This document shows positions 19,725 through 29,389 of a stretch of DNA of 64,000 bases, in pieces. This stretch comes from Lathyrus oleraceus. Lineage: Eukaryota; Streptophyta; Magnoliopsida; Fabales; Fabaceae. Made by a program: the position numbers and the translations under genes. How positions within the stretch are numbered: position 1 is the stretch's first letter; each line of letters starts with the position of its first letter. The stretch lies in assembly GCF_024323335.1 (NCBI RefSeq), contig NC_066579.1, forward strand, positions 254,732,807-254,796,806. The letters run 5' to 3'. The notes beneath the pieces are model-generated. The model did no database searches. It saw only the letters and a program-made list of their open reading frames with translations, and was not told where the DNA came from.

Positions 19725-20134
19725 CCTTACAAACTCCAATGGCTTAATGAAAGTGTAGAAATGCTTGTTAATAAACAAGTTGAGATTTGTTTTAAAATTG
19801 GAAAATATGAGGATGTAGTGTTGTGTGATGTAGTACCAATGGAAGCTAGTCATTTGTAATTAGGTAGGCCTTGGCAATTTGATAGAAAAGCCAATCATGA
19901 TGGGTACTCCAATAAGTACTCTTTTATGTATCATGATCAAAAGATCAATCTTGTACCGTTAAATCCTAGTGAGGTGAGAGAAGATCAAAGAAAAATGAGA
20001 GAAAAATATGATCAAGAAAGAAAAGAAAAAGAAAAAGAAAAAGAAAAAGAAAAAGAAAAGAATGAAAAGAAAAAGAATGATAAAAGAGAAAAGAAACAAA
20101 GTTTAATTGCAAAAAAAAAAAGATGTGAAAAAAG
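19725..20134 (+). pseudogene. CRM1 protease to pol start, right part
   Basis: This continues the CRM1 reading frame after Ogre B. It matches CRM2 protein from the second half of the protease domain (MEASHL-LGRPWQFDRKANHDGY) into a Lys/Glu-rich linker encoded by a GAAAAA-type repeat. The leucine codon TTA in CRM2 is TAA here, which ends the frame inside the LLGRPW-type motif. It lacks the one-base loss that shifts the frame in CRM2 near 24757. Similarity to CRM2 stops at about 20134, just before the RT domain. Confidence 0.8.
20022..20075 (+). repeat. GAAAAA-type coding microsatellite in CRM1
   Basis: An imperfect run of GAAAAA units encodes alternating Lys and Glu. CRM2 has a longer run at the same place (24478-24540, opposite strand). 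Confidence 0.8.
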
Positions 20135-20380
20135 CAATTTCAGATGATAATCAACACACAAAAAACTTAAAAAAACAGCAAACCAAAAAAAAGACTCTAA
20201 AACAAAGGAAACCAGGAGAATTTTAAGAGTGTGGCAAGAAAAAAAATAGATTTTTTTTTAATCACAATCTTTAACAATCAGATCCTTTTTTTTTTTTATC
20301 TTATACCCCTTTTTTTTCGATTTTTTTTTATAATGATAAATGGTTAATGAAGAACAAGAATATAGACAATTTACCATATT
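20135..20380 (-). repeat. Inverted copy of the CRM1 leader
   Basis: The sequence is the reverse complement of about 6457-6705. It keeps CRM1-type bases (CCATATTTC at its right end) rather than the CRM2 version, so the source was probably CRM1 itself. It joins CRM1 pol start on the left and copia integrase on the right, and no LTR boundary lies at either join. Confidence 0.8.
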
Positions 20381-20382
20381 TC

Positions 20383-20820
20383 TCACATAGTTTGTCAAAG
20401 TCTTTTGACACATACTCTCCACCACCACCAGTCCTCAGAATCTTGAGCTTTCAACCACTTTGTCTTTCGACCATAGATTTAAACTTGGCAAATACCTCAA
20501 TCACTTCAATTTTCTTCTTGATCAGGTAAGTCCATGGTTTTCGACTGAAATCATCTACGAATGTGACAAAGTATTTGTTACCTCTAATAGAATCCACCTA
20601 GATAGGACGACACACATTAAAGTATATGACTTCAAGAATTACCTTCGACTTGCTTCATGTATCATTGTTGAATTTGTTCTTATGTTTCTTCTCCTGCACA
20701 CATTCTTCACACACTTCATTTGAAATTACCTTCTGGTAACCCTAAAACAATATTTCTTCTTTTCATATCTCTGATGTCTTTGAAATTGAGATGGCCAAGT
20801 CTATAGTGACATATCCATTA
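20383..20820 (-). pseudogene. Ty1-copia integrase fragment (right piece)
   Basis: The minus strand encodes the pre-integrase/zinc-finger part (HYRLGHLNFKD, CEECVQEKKHKNKF) and the integrase core (GNKYFVTFVDDFSRKPW). There are several in-frame stop codons. The first catalytic aspartate position reads asparagine (YFNVCRPI) and the second reads glycine (RTGGGGEY). Copia integrase normally inserts the cDNA; this one cannot be active. The right border is the CRM2 3' LTR. If CRM2 is taken out, the reading frame continues into 27406-27800. Confidence 0.8.
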
Positions 20821-21652
20821 TGATATGCACTAACCTTTGAGACTTATGCATTTCCTTCAAAATTCCTGAAACAACTTTGTTAACTTTTGGAATATTAATT
20901 CTTTTGTGACTCAGAGGAAGTAATCTGCCTTATAACCGAAAGAATGACAGAATTTGATACATGCATATAAAATAAACGAGATTGATATGAAATAAAGGAG
21001 AAATAAGAAATGGAATTAAGTAGAAGGGGCGCCACACTCTTTCTAATCCAAGAGAGAATGATAAGCCTATGGATGAGGATCACCACAAGAAAAGGATTTC
21101 TTGATAAGATCAATTTTGGTCCAATCTAGAACCTAAGAGCAAATACTCTCACTTACACAATGTGTAAACTTGCCAAAATTCATTGATCCAAAAAGAAGAT
21201 ACATGCCTCCTTTATATAGGAATGGCTTAATATGATGAAATAAGTAAAAATTAACTCCTAAGAAAACAAAAGGTTTCAGCCACTAATTATCATGATAGTG
21301 GGTTGAGTTATTACAAAGAAAGTGCAAAATAAAGAAGAGATAGTGGGGTTCTTGAAAGGGCAGAATAATGACAATTCTTTATTTACCACTTCTCTTGCAA
21401 TTTTCGTCCATTATAGTGTGGTTATTGGTATTTCCTTTATTTTTATTTATTTATGCATTATTGGGACTTTTATCACATGCTTGGATGATAAGAATAAACT
21501 TGGGCTCTTTTTCTTCAATCTGGCCCATGCATTCTATTGACTTGATCATGAAGTGAACTAAAGCATCATTGACTCTTCTTGCACGTGCCCTTGTCATAGG
21601 ACCTCCTAAGCTTTGCATTGTATCATTTATGTCTTGGATTACGTCTTCATCA
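20821..21652 (-). repeat. CRM2 3' LTR (832 bp)
   Basis: TGATATGC at the left and CTTCATCA at the right on the plus strand. It differs from the 5' LTR at about three sites (near 20937, 21369 and 21467). The pol frame ends inside it at 21451. Confidence 0.92.
21211..21218 (-). promoter_or_regulatory. TATA box in CRM2 3' LTR
   Basis: TATATAAA on the minus strand, at the same place as in CRM1 and in the CRM2 5' LTR. Confidence 0.5.
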
Positions 21653-23862
21653 TTCCCTCCTTCTTGAAAAGAATTCGACCTCGAATTTAGACCATCATCA
21701 CCTACATCAAAAGGAGATAAATCAGCCACATTAAAAGTAGTACTTACCCCATACTCACCTGGAAGTTCTATTTTGTAGGCATTGTCATTGATCCTTGAAA
21801 GTACTTGAAATGGTCCATCTCCCCTAGGTTGAAGTTTGGACTTCCTTTGTGATGGGAATCTCTCTTTTCTCATATGTATCCAAACCCAATCCCCGGGTTC
21901 AAAAATAACTTTCTTTCGCCCTTTGTTTGCACTTTTTGCATAACTTTTATTTTTCTTTTCAATTTGCAATTTTACTTGTTCATGCAATTTTCTCACAAGT
22001 TCAGCCTTAGCTTTCCCATCTTTATGCTTCAAAATAGATGTGTTAGGCAATGGTAACAAATCAAGAGGTGTTAAAGGATTAAAACCATACACAATCTCGA
22101 AAGGTGAATGTTGTGTAGTGCTATGGACAACCCTATTGTAAGCAAACTCTACATGAGGTAACCATTCCTCCCACATTTTTAAATTCTTTTTAAGAACAAC
22201 CCTAAGAAGAGTAGAAAGAGTTCTATTTACTACTTCAGTTTGTCCATCTGTTTGGGGATGACAAGTAGTGGAAAATAATAACTTTGTACCCACCTTTCCC
22301 CACAAAGTCCTCCAAAAATGGCTTAAGAACTTGGAGTCACGATCAGAGACAATGCTCCTTGGTAAGCCATGTAGGCGCACCACTTCCTTAAAGAACAAAT
22401 CAGCAACATGACACGCATCATCCACCTTTTTACATGGAATAAAATGTGCCATTTTTGAAAACCTATCCACAACTACAAAAATAGAATCTTTGTCATTCTT
22501 TGTTCTAGGCAGCCCCAAAACAAAGTCCATGGAAATGTCAATCCAAGGAAATTCAGGTACAGGCAAAGGAGTATACAAACCATGAGGCATAACTTTTGAT
22601 TTAGCCTTTTTACACACAATGCATCTTTCACAAAGCTTTTGGACATCAATTTTCATGTGAGGCCAATAAAAATGTTCTTTTAAGAATTCTAGAGTTTTAG
22701 AAACCCCAAAATGACCCATTAGTCCTCCCTCATGCGCCTCTTTTACAAGTAATTCTCTAATGGAACCTTTAGGCACACATAGTTTTTCTCCTTTAAATAA
22801 ATAGCCATTGTGCCTAAAATACCCATTGAAGGCAGTATGCTCACAAGCTAAAAATTTTGAAGAAAATTCAAGGTCACTTTTATACAAATCTTTAATATGC
22901 TCAAGACCAAAAACTTTTGTTTCAAGAGTAGAAAGCAAGACATGTCTTCTTGAGAGTGCATCTGCCACAACATTAGATTTACCTTTCTTATGCTTGATTA
23001 CATAAGGAAATTGTTCAAGAAACTCAACCCACTTGGCATGCCTCTTATTCAACTTACCTTGTCCCTTCAAATGTTTCAAGGATTCGTGATCACTATGAAT
23101 GACAAACTCTTTGGGCAGCAAGTAATGTTGCCAAGTTTATAGAGCTCTCACCAAGGAATACAATTCCTTATCATATGTAGAATAATTAAGGGCAACCCCT
23201 TTTAGCTTTTCACTAAAATAAGCAAGTGGATGACCTTCCTGCAACAAAACAGCTCCAATTCCCACATTAGATGCATCACATTCAATTTCAAAAGATTTAG
23301 AAAAATTAGGCAATGCAAGAATTGGTGCTTGGGTGAGCTTTTCCTTTAGGGCAGCAAAGGCTTGCTCTTGTTTCTCACCCCATTTAAAACCAACATCCTT
23401 TTTAACAATTTCATTGAGGGGTGCTGCCAAGGTACTAAAGTCCTTCACAAACCTCCTATAAAAACTAGCCAAACCATGAAAGCTTCTTACCTCACTTACA
23501 TTTTTGGGAGGAGGCCACTCTCGAATGGCTTTCACCTTTTCCTCATCAACGTGGACTCCTTTAGAGCTTACAATGAAACCTAAGAAAATCACATGATCGG
23601 TGCAAAAGACACATTTTTCTAGGTTGGCATACAAATTTTCATATCTTAGCACTTGCAAAACAGCCCTTAAATGAATGCAATGATCATCTAAGTTCTTGCT
23701 ATAAATCAAAATATCATCAAAATACACAACAACAAACTTACCCAAGAACTCCCTTAACACATGGTTCATTAGTCTCATGAAAGTACTAGGTGCATTAGTT
23801 AATCCAAAAGGCATAACCATCCACTCATACAAACCAAATTTTGTTTTAAAGCAGTTTTCCAT
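21451..23862 (-). pseudogene. CRM2 pol: RT C-terminal half, RNase H and integrase (one stop codon)
   Basis: One frame runs from 23862 to 21451 with a single TAA at about 23137-23139, where a CAA glutamine codon would be expected. The first part (241 codons) has the RT active-site YFDD (residues 47-50) and RNase H motifs ECDAS and [12 protein letters not shown]. After the stop come the RNase H HSDHES motif and the integrase: H130, H137, C167, C170 zinc finger; catalytic D199, D260 and E296 (D-x35-E), numbered from the codon at 23121; and a GPF motif near 436-438. The C-terminal tail (about 505-520, [10 protein letters not shown]) is encoded by the LTR. Integrase would join cDNA to the genome, and in CRM elements the tail is thought to guide insertion to centromeres. 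Confidence 0.85.
21653..21665 (-). promoter_or_regulatory. Polypurine tract of CRM2
   Basis: AAGAAGGAGGGAA in element sense lies directly before the 3' LTR and overlaps integrase codons. Confidence 0.75.
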
Positions 23863-24476
23863 TCATCCCCTTCCCTTATTCTAATTTGGTGATATCCACT
23901 TTTCAAATCAATTTTAGAAAATAAGCATGCACCAAACAATTCATCAAGCAAATCATCTAGTCTAGGAATAGGATGCCTATATTTAATGGTAATATTGTTA
24001 ATGGCCCTACAATCAGTGCACATCCTCCAACTACCATCCTTTTTAGGGACTAGAATAATAGGGACAGCACAAGGACTTAAACTTTCTCTTACCCATCCTT
24101 TACTTATCAATTCAGCAACTTGCCTTTGTATCTCTTGAGTTTGTTGTGGATTGCTTCTATATGCTGGCCTATTAGGCAAAGATGCTCCTGGATTGAGATC
24201 AATATGATGTTCAATTCCTCTTATAGATGGTAAACCACTTGGCACCTCTTCCAGAAACAATTCTTTAAATTCCTGCAAAAGAGACTCAACACAATTTGGC
24301 AATTTTTTTTCATTAGAAATAGTGGTTAGCAAAGGCACCTCCTTGCAAAAGAGCAAGTACAAAGGCTGGTGTGACACAATTGCTTTTTTCACATCTCCTT
24401 TTTTTGCAATTAAACTTTGTTTCTTTTCTCTTTTATCATTCTTTTTCTTTTCATTCTTTTCTTTTTCCTCCTTTTC

Positions 24477-24507
<31 letters not shown>

Positions 24508-24735
24508 TTTCTTTTTCTTTTTCTTTTTCTTTTCTTTCTTGATCATATTTTTCTCTCATTTTTCTTTGATCTTCTCTCACCTCACTAGGATTTAACGGTA
24601 CAAGATTGATCTTTTGATCATGATACATAAAAGAGTACTTATTGGAGTACCCATCATGATTGGCTTTTCTATCAAATTGCCAAGGCCTACCTAATAACAA
24701 ATGACTAGCTTCCATTGGTACTACATCACACAACA
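23858..24735 (-). pseudogene. CRM2 protease end, linker and RT N-terminal half (frameshifted)
   Basis: 24410-24736 encodes the second half of the protease region (LLLGRPW) and a Lys/Glu-rich linker. A frame change in the GAAAAA repeat leads to the frame at 23799-24392, which holds the RT fingers and palm start ([32 protein letters not shown]). Near 23858 a T seems to be missing in a short T run, and the frame moves to the next piece. Together with 21451-23862 this is a whole chromovirus RT, but no single frame covers it. Confidence 0.8.
24478..24540 (-). repeat. GAAAAA-type coding microsatellite in CRM2
   Basis: The plus strand shows TTTTTC units. It is longer than the CRM1 tract at 20022-20075, and the reading frame changes within it. 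Confidence 0.85.
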
Positions 24736-26050
24736 CTACATCCTCATATTTCCAATTTTAAAACAAATCTCAACTTGTTTATTAACAAGCATTTCTACAC
24801 TTTCATTAAGCCATTGGAGTTTGTAAGGCTTAGGGTGAGGTTTTGTTTCCAATTTTAGTTTAGAAACCAGACGCGTGCTTGCAACATTTGTACAACTTCC
24901 TCCATCAATTATTAAAGAACAAACCTTTCCTTGCACAAAGCATCTTGTATGAAAAAGGTTTTCTCTTTGACTTGTATCCTCCTCCTTTATTTGGCTTCCC
25001 AACATTCTTCTCACCATGTGTAAATCTCCACTAGGTATTTCTTCTTCAAACTCCTCATCATAATCACCATCCTCCTCTTCAACAATTTCTTCATTTTCTT
25101 CCATAAGCATAGTTCTCTTTGTTGGACATTGAGATGCAATATGTCCTTGGCCTTGACACTTGAAACACTTAACACTTTTGTTAGTTGAAACACTTGAAGA
25201 AGAAGATGTAATAGTTTTACCATTTGTTTTCAACCGTGGCTTCCTTAGATGATGAAGCACCCTCCTTCTTTGTTTTGTCCTTCCAACTTTGAGAATTGAA
25301 AGTGGTGGAATTTCTCCTTGCTTGGCTCTTTCTTTTGAGTTGTTGTTCCACTTTGATAGCTTGGTGTACCAATTCATCCATTTCAACATAGTGATGAAGT
25401 TCCACTATGTCACTAATGTCATGATTTAGACCATGGAGAAACCTAGCCATAGTTGCTTCATCGTCCTCCTTTACATTAGCTCTAATTTTGAGAACTTCCA
25501 TCTCCTTGAAATATTCTTCAACACTTTTAGAACCTTGAGTGAGTCTTTGCAATTTGTTGTGCAATTCCCTGTGATAATAGGAAGGGACAAACCTTCTCCT
25601 CATGATTCTTTTCATCTCTTCCCAAGTATCAATTGGTCGTTCTGCATACCTCCTTCTATCTTTGGTCAATTGATCCCACCAAACTAAGGCATACTCCTTG
25701 AACTCAATAGAAGCAACCTGCACTTTTTCAAGATTAGAATAATTGTGACAATTAAAAATTTGTTCAAGTTTAGTCTCCCATTCTAGATATGCCTCCGGGT
25801 CACTCTTCCCAACAAAAGTTGGAACTTTAATTTTTATGCCCCTCAAATTATCTCCCCCTTGTCTCCTTCTACGTCTTCTTTCCTCCTCATCACCACTACC
25901 ATCATTAGAATTTTGGGGCCTCCTTTCCAACTCATCAATTCTTTGTTGAAGTTGTTCACCTTGTTCTCTTAACAATCTTTCAAAATTGTCACGCATGGCT
26001 GCGATCTGAACAGTTAAAGTTGCTGTTCTAGGTGAAGGTGGACTAGACAT
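24736..26050 (-). pseudogene. CRM2 gag-protease (two frameshifts)
   Basis: The true ATG at 26050 starts the same protein as CRM1 gag. The frame holds for 277 codons, then an extra base near 25221 (AAATGG where CRM1 has AAAGG) shifts it. The frame at 24736-25389 continues with the CCHC zinc knuckle CFKCQGQGHIASQC and the protease site IIDGGSCTNV. Near 24757 one A is missing in an A run, which shifts the frame again. Both changes are single-base indels relative to CRM1. Confidence 0.85.
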
Positions 26051-26558
26051 AATTGTGAAATATTTGTGAAATTAGGAACAAGTGTTTAAAAATGGACCTC
26101 ACCACTCTACTCACGTGTTTACACTCAATCACTCGTGTTTCACTCAATTTTTTTTTTATTTTTTTATTTTTTTATTTTGGCTTTTTTTTAATAATAAAAA
26201 CACTCTGCCTTTTACCACTCAATTTGCTCTTTTAGTTCTTTAGAGAAACCAAAATGAATCAACACAAAGAAATCAATTTCAAATGATAATCAACACACAA
26301 AAAACTTAAAAAAACAGCAAACAAAAAAAAAGACTCTAAAACAAAGGAAACCAGGAGAATTTTAAGAGTGTGGCAAGAAAACAAATAGAACTTTTTTTTT
26401 TTGAATCACAATCTTTAACAATCAGATCCCTTTTTTTTATTTTATTTTTCTTATACCCCTTTTTTTTCGAATTTTTTTTATAATGATAAATGGATAATAA
26501 TGAAGAACAAGAATATAGACAATTTACCACCTTTCGGCCCCCTTTTTTTTTGGAATAT
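26051..26558 (-). other. CRM2 leader
   Basis: AT-rich non-coding leader between the PBS and gag ATG, matching 6429-6906 of CRM1. Near the PBS the two differ (CCTTTCGGCCCCC here). Confidence 0.7.
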
Positions 26559-26571
26559 GCTCTGATTACCA
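26559..26571 (-). promoter_or_regulatory. CRM2 primer-binding site with one extra base
   Basis: TGGTAATCAGAGC in element sense, two bases inside the 5' LTR, identical to CRM1. Confidence 0.7.
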
Positions 26572-26573
26572 CT

Positions 26574-27405
26574 TGATATGCACTAACCTTTGAGACTTAT
26601 GCATTTCCTTCAAAATTCCTGAAACAACTTTGTTAACTTTTGGAATATTAATTCTTTTGTGACTCAGAGGAAGTAATCTGCCTTATAACTGAAAGAATGA
26701 CAGAATTTGATACATGCATATAAAATAAACGAGATTGATATGAAATAAAGGAGAAATAAGAAATGGAATTAAGTAGAAGGGGCGCCACACTCTTTCTAAT
26801 CCAAGAGAGAATGATAAGCCTATGGATGAGGATCACCACAAGAAAAGGATTTCTTGATAAGATCAATTTTGGTCCAATCTAGAACCTAAGAGCAAATACT
26901 CTCACTTACACAATGTGTAAACTTGCCAAAATTCATTGATCCAAAAAGAAGATACATGCCTCCTTTATATAGGAATGGCTTAATATGATGAAATAAGTAA
27001 AAATTAACTCCTAAGAAAACAAAAGGTTTCAGCCACTAATTATCATGATAGTGGGTTGAGTTATTACAAAGAAAGTGCAAAATAAAGAAGAGATAGTGGG
27101 GTTCTTGAAAGGGCAGAATAATGGCAATTCTTTATTTACCACTTCTCTTGCAATTTTCGTCCATTATAGTGTGGTTATTGGTATTTCCTTTATTTTTATT
27201 TATTTATGCATTATTGGGCCTTTTATCACATGCTTGGATGATAAGAATAAACTTGGGCTCTTTTTCTTCAATCTGGCCCATGCATTCTATTGACTTGATC
27301 ATGAAGTGAACTAAAGCATCATTGACTCTTCTTGCACGTGCCCTTGTCATAGGACCTCCTAAGCTTTGCATTGTATCATTTATGTCTTGGATTACGTCTT
27401 CATCA
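26574..27405 (-). repeat. CRM2 5' LTR (832 bp)
   Basis: TGATATGC to CTTCATCA on the plus strand, the same length as the 3' LTR with about three differences. Confidence 0.92.
26964..26971 (-). promoter_or_regulatory. TATA box of CRM2 5' LTR
   Basis: TATATAAA in element sense, the probable core promoter of CRM2. Confidence 0.6.
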
Positions 27406-27810
27406 CATTCATCCATGCTAGCTGCAGTTGCAAGGCACTTGTGCTCCATCATATTAAGTTCAATCCTGAAGGTTCTATTCTAAGACATAGGTGCCTTAAA
27501 GATTAACCTTCCACCAAGTCGATAATTCTCATCATCTTGTCTTTGATCGAAACTTTGTAGTTCTTTTCGACCAAATACCTTATGCTTAGCAAATTACTTT
27601 TCATGCCTGGTATGTACAATACGTTGGAAATTACAAACCTTTTTCCATCTTTCCTCATTATCAAAACACCACCAATACCTTCAGCTGCTAGAGTATTGTC
27701 ATTTGCAAATTTTACCATGTTCTTTATTGAGGGTTTCATGCTGACAAGCCAATCTTTCCTACCAGTCAGGTGTGATGAGTATCCTGAGTCCCAGTACCAT
27801 TGGTCCTAGA
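27406..27810 (-). pseudogene. Ty1-copia protease and pre-integrase start
   Basis: The minus strand encodes a copia aspartic protease (active-site stretch DSGYSSHLTG near 27780) and continues through GGVLIMRKDGKRFVISNVLYIPGMKSNLLS to the first part of the GAG-pre-integrase domain. There it is interrupted by CRM2. At least one stop codon lies between 27420 and 27500. The other half of the domain is at the right end of 20383-20820. Confidence 0.85.
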
Positions 27811-28840
27811 ATTTTTCTTCATCTCTTGTTGTGATCATCAACAACATCTCTTTTTTTCATGCTTTGCAAACTTTACATCAGTTTCCTGATTCTTCTATTT
27901 TTCAGGACAATCACTTGAGTAGTGACCACACTTCTAACAATTGAAACACTGAATGTGGCTTTTGTCAGGTTTTTGACCATCACCCCTTCCTCTAACTGCA
28001 CCACCACCTCTTTGGTTGCTTTGGTATGGTGGTCTTCTCTGGTTCGACCAGCCTACTTCTTGCTGATCTCGACCAGTCAAATTGTTGTAGCCTTATCTAC
28101 CTTTATTGTTGACCCGCTTCCCTTTGCCTTTCTTTTCTCTTGATGATTGCGCCTGCAAATCCATATCACTCTTCGACTTTCCTGTAGCTCTTTCAACCAT
28201 TCTTTGTTCGTGAGATTCAAGCGTCCCTTGAAGCTCTTCCTTTGTCAATGTTGACAAATCTTTCGACTCTTCTATGGCTACTACCACGTGGTCAAACTTT
28301 GGATCCAATGACCTCAAGATCTTTGAAACAACTAATCTTGATGTCAACACTTCTCTACATACCTTGATTTGATTCATTAGTTTTATAACTCTAGTGAAAA
28401 AATTAGTTATGATTTCATTGTCTTCCATCTGAAGCAATTCATACGTTCTTTTATGAGTTTGTAACCTCACCTCTTTCACCTTCTCTCTGCCTCCAAATGA
28501 TTTTTCAAGAATTTCCCATGCTTCTTTTGCTCATTCAACATCGTTAACCTTTTCGAAATTATCAGAATCAACATATTAATGGATTATAAAGAGAGCTTTA
28601 TAATCTTTCTTCTTTAATTCATTGTGTGTGACTTTTTCTTCATCTGTTGCATTTTTTGTAAGCGGTGTCACTCCCTCCTTCACAAGATCCCAAAGATCTT
28701 GATAGCAAAAGACAACCTTTATCTACCTGCACCAATTCTCATAATTCTGATTCTTCAGAATTAGGAGACTCGCTGGAAAATGCTCGTTCAGATGATTCAT
28801 CACCATCGTGTTTTACTTCCCACGAATCGCTCAGGCAGTG
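27811..28840 (-). pseudogene. Ty1-copia gag (UBN2 type) with several stops
   Basis: The longest open piece (28093-28479) encodes a UBN2-type gag segment with VVAIEESKDLSTLTKEELQGTLESHEQRM, as in TNT1/Tork elements. Upstream sequence (28480-28770) continues the gag (KEAWEILEKSFGG, YQDLWDLVKEGV) but has three in-frame stops. Near 27930 a CCHC zinc knuckle (CFNC then KCGHYSSDC) contains a TAG between its second cysteine and the following lysine. The gag would bind RNA and build the particle; this one is dead. Confidence 0.8.
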
Positions 28841-28852
28841 CTCTAAATACCA
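28840..28852 (-). promoter_or_regulatory. Ty1-copia primer-binding site (degenerate)
   Basis: TGGTATTTAGAGC in element sense, two bases inside the LTR. It resembles the initiator-Met tRNA complement with two changes. Confidence 0.65.
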
Positions 28853-29177
28853 TATGTTGGAATTAAACCTAAAACTTTGAGTAATTCCGAGTCAATCTTG
28901 ACGAACAAGATTCAATCAACCGATCGAATTCCCACTTGTCCTTCACTTTTCACTCGAGTGAATCAACCAAACTTGGTTGTAAGATTGTATTACTGCACAA
29001 TAATGATGAAAATAAGAAAAGAAAATTGAATAAGAAAGAAGATTAGGGTTTGACGGAAATTGGGGAAGAAGATGATTTCTGCAGAGTCTCTCTCTGCCCA
29101 CAACCTGTAAAAAATCTCGTTAATTTTGCAACTGCAAGTGATTACAAGATTGTCATGAAAATAGGGGTTAGTCCCTC

Positions 29178-29185
29178 TATTTATA
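29178..29185 (-). promoter_or_regulatory. TATA box of Ty1-copia LTR
   Basis: TATAAATA in element sense, about 205 bases into the LTR, downstream of the TGTCGA-rich region. Confidence 0.55.
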
Positions 29186-29251
29186 ATTGAGCTAGCTTTC
29201 TCCCTAAGCTAAAGCCCAAATATTATATAGACCCAAAATACATATTTTTGT

Positions 29252-29368
29252 CTAAGTCGAAATTTTGTGTCAAACAACCTGCTTTGACACTTCGACATCT
29301 AATACAACTCGACACACACTACATGTTTCGACACATCCTTATTTATGTCGAGCACTACCTAATTCGAC
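29252..29368 (-). promoter_or_regulatory. TGTCGA repeats in the copia LTR upstream of its TATA box
   Basis: About five TGTCGA/TGTGTCGA words lie within 115 bases in the promoter-proximal part of the LTR. Repeated short boxes in U3 act as stress-responsive enhancers in Tnt1. A similar role here is a guess from position and repetition. Confidence 0.45.
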
Positions 29369-29389
29369 ACAAGGAATTATAATTCAACA

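Larger units (their letters stand above)
5582..20134 (+). mobile_element. CRM1: degraded CRM-like chromovirus, interrupted by Ogre B
   Basis: A plus-strand Ty3-gypsy element: 5' LTR (5582-6413), PBS, leader, gag and the beginning of the protease/pol region. Ogre B splits it at 8127/19720. It ends abruptly at about 20134, where the intact-order CRM2 copy continues into reverse transcriptase; everything downstream and the 3' LTR are missing. The gag reading frame is better preserved than in CRM2 (no frameshift up to the Ogre insertion). After the insertion there is an in-frame TAA in the sequence following the protease. The CRM assignment comes from CRM2, which shares its LTR and gag. Confidence 0.8.
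20821..27405 (-). mobile_element. CRM2: full-length-structure CRM-like chromovirus
   Basis: A 6.6-kb minus-strand Ty3-gypsy element with two 832-bp LTRs, PBS, gag, protease, RT, RNase H, integrase and polypurine tract in the usual order. Flanks are CATTA (20816-20820) and CATTC (27406-27410), a target duplication with one mismatch. It lies in the pre-integrase domain of the copia element. The pol frame runs into the 3' LTR and ends there, and its integrase tail has a [10 protein letters not shown] stretch; both are features I associate with the CRM lineage. By eye the LTRs differ at three positions. The coding part has four frameshifts and one stop, so the copy cannot act by itself as sequenced. 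Confidence 0.85.
28855..29389 (-). repeat. Ty1-copia 5' LTR (about 535 bp)
   Basis: It starts TGTTGGAAT on the plus strand and ends AATTCAACA, giving TGTTG/CAACA termini. The inner end is followed by a PBS-like site, as expected for a 5' LTR on the minus strand. The outer end was chosen by the terminal inversion; the second LTR is outside the window, so it cannot be confirmed. Confidence 0.75.

Noticed and set aside
20347..20723. Plus-strand frames of 60-87 codons as host genes
   Set aside because: They are antisense to the copia integrase remnant, which explains the sequence better.
24322..24595. Plus-strand frames rich in Phe that look like a membrane protein
   Set aside because: They are the reverse of the GAAAAA repeat coding for Lys/Glu in CRM2.
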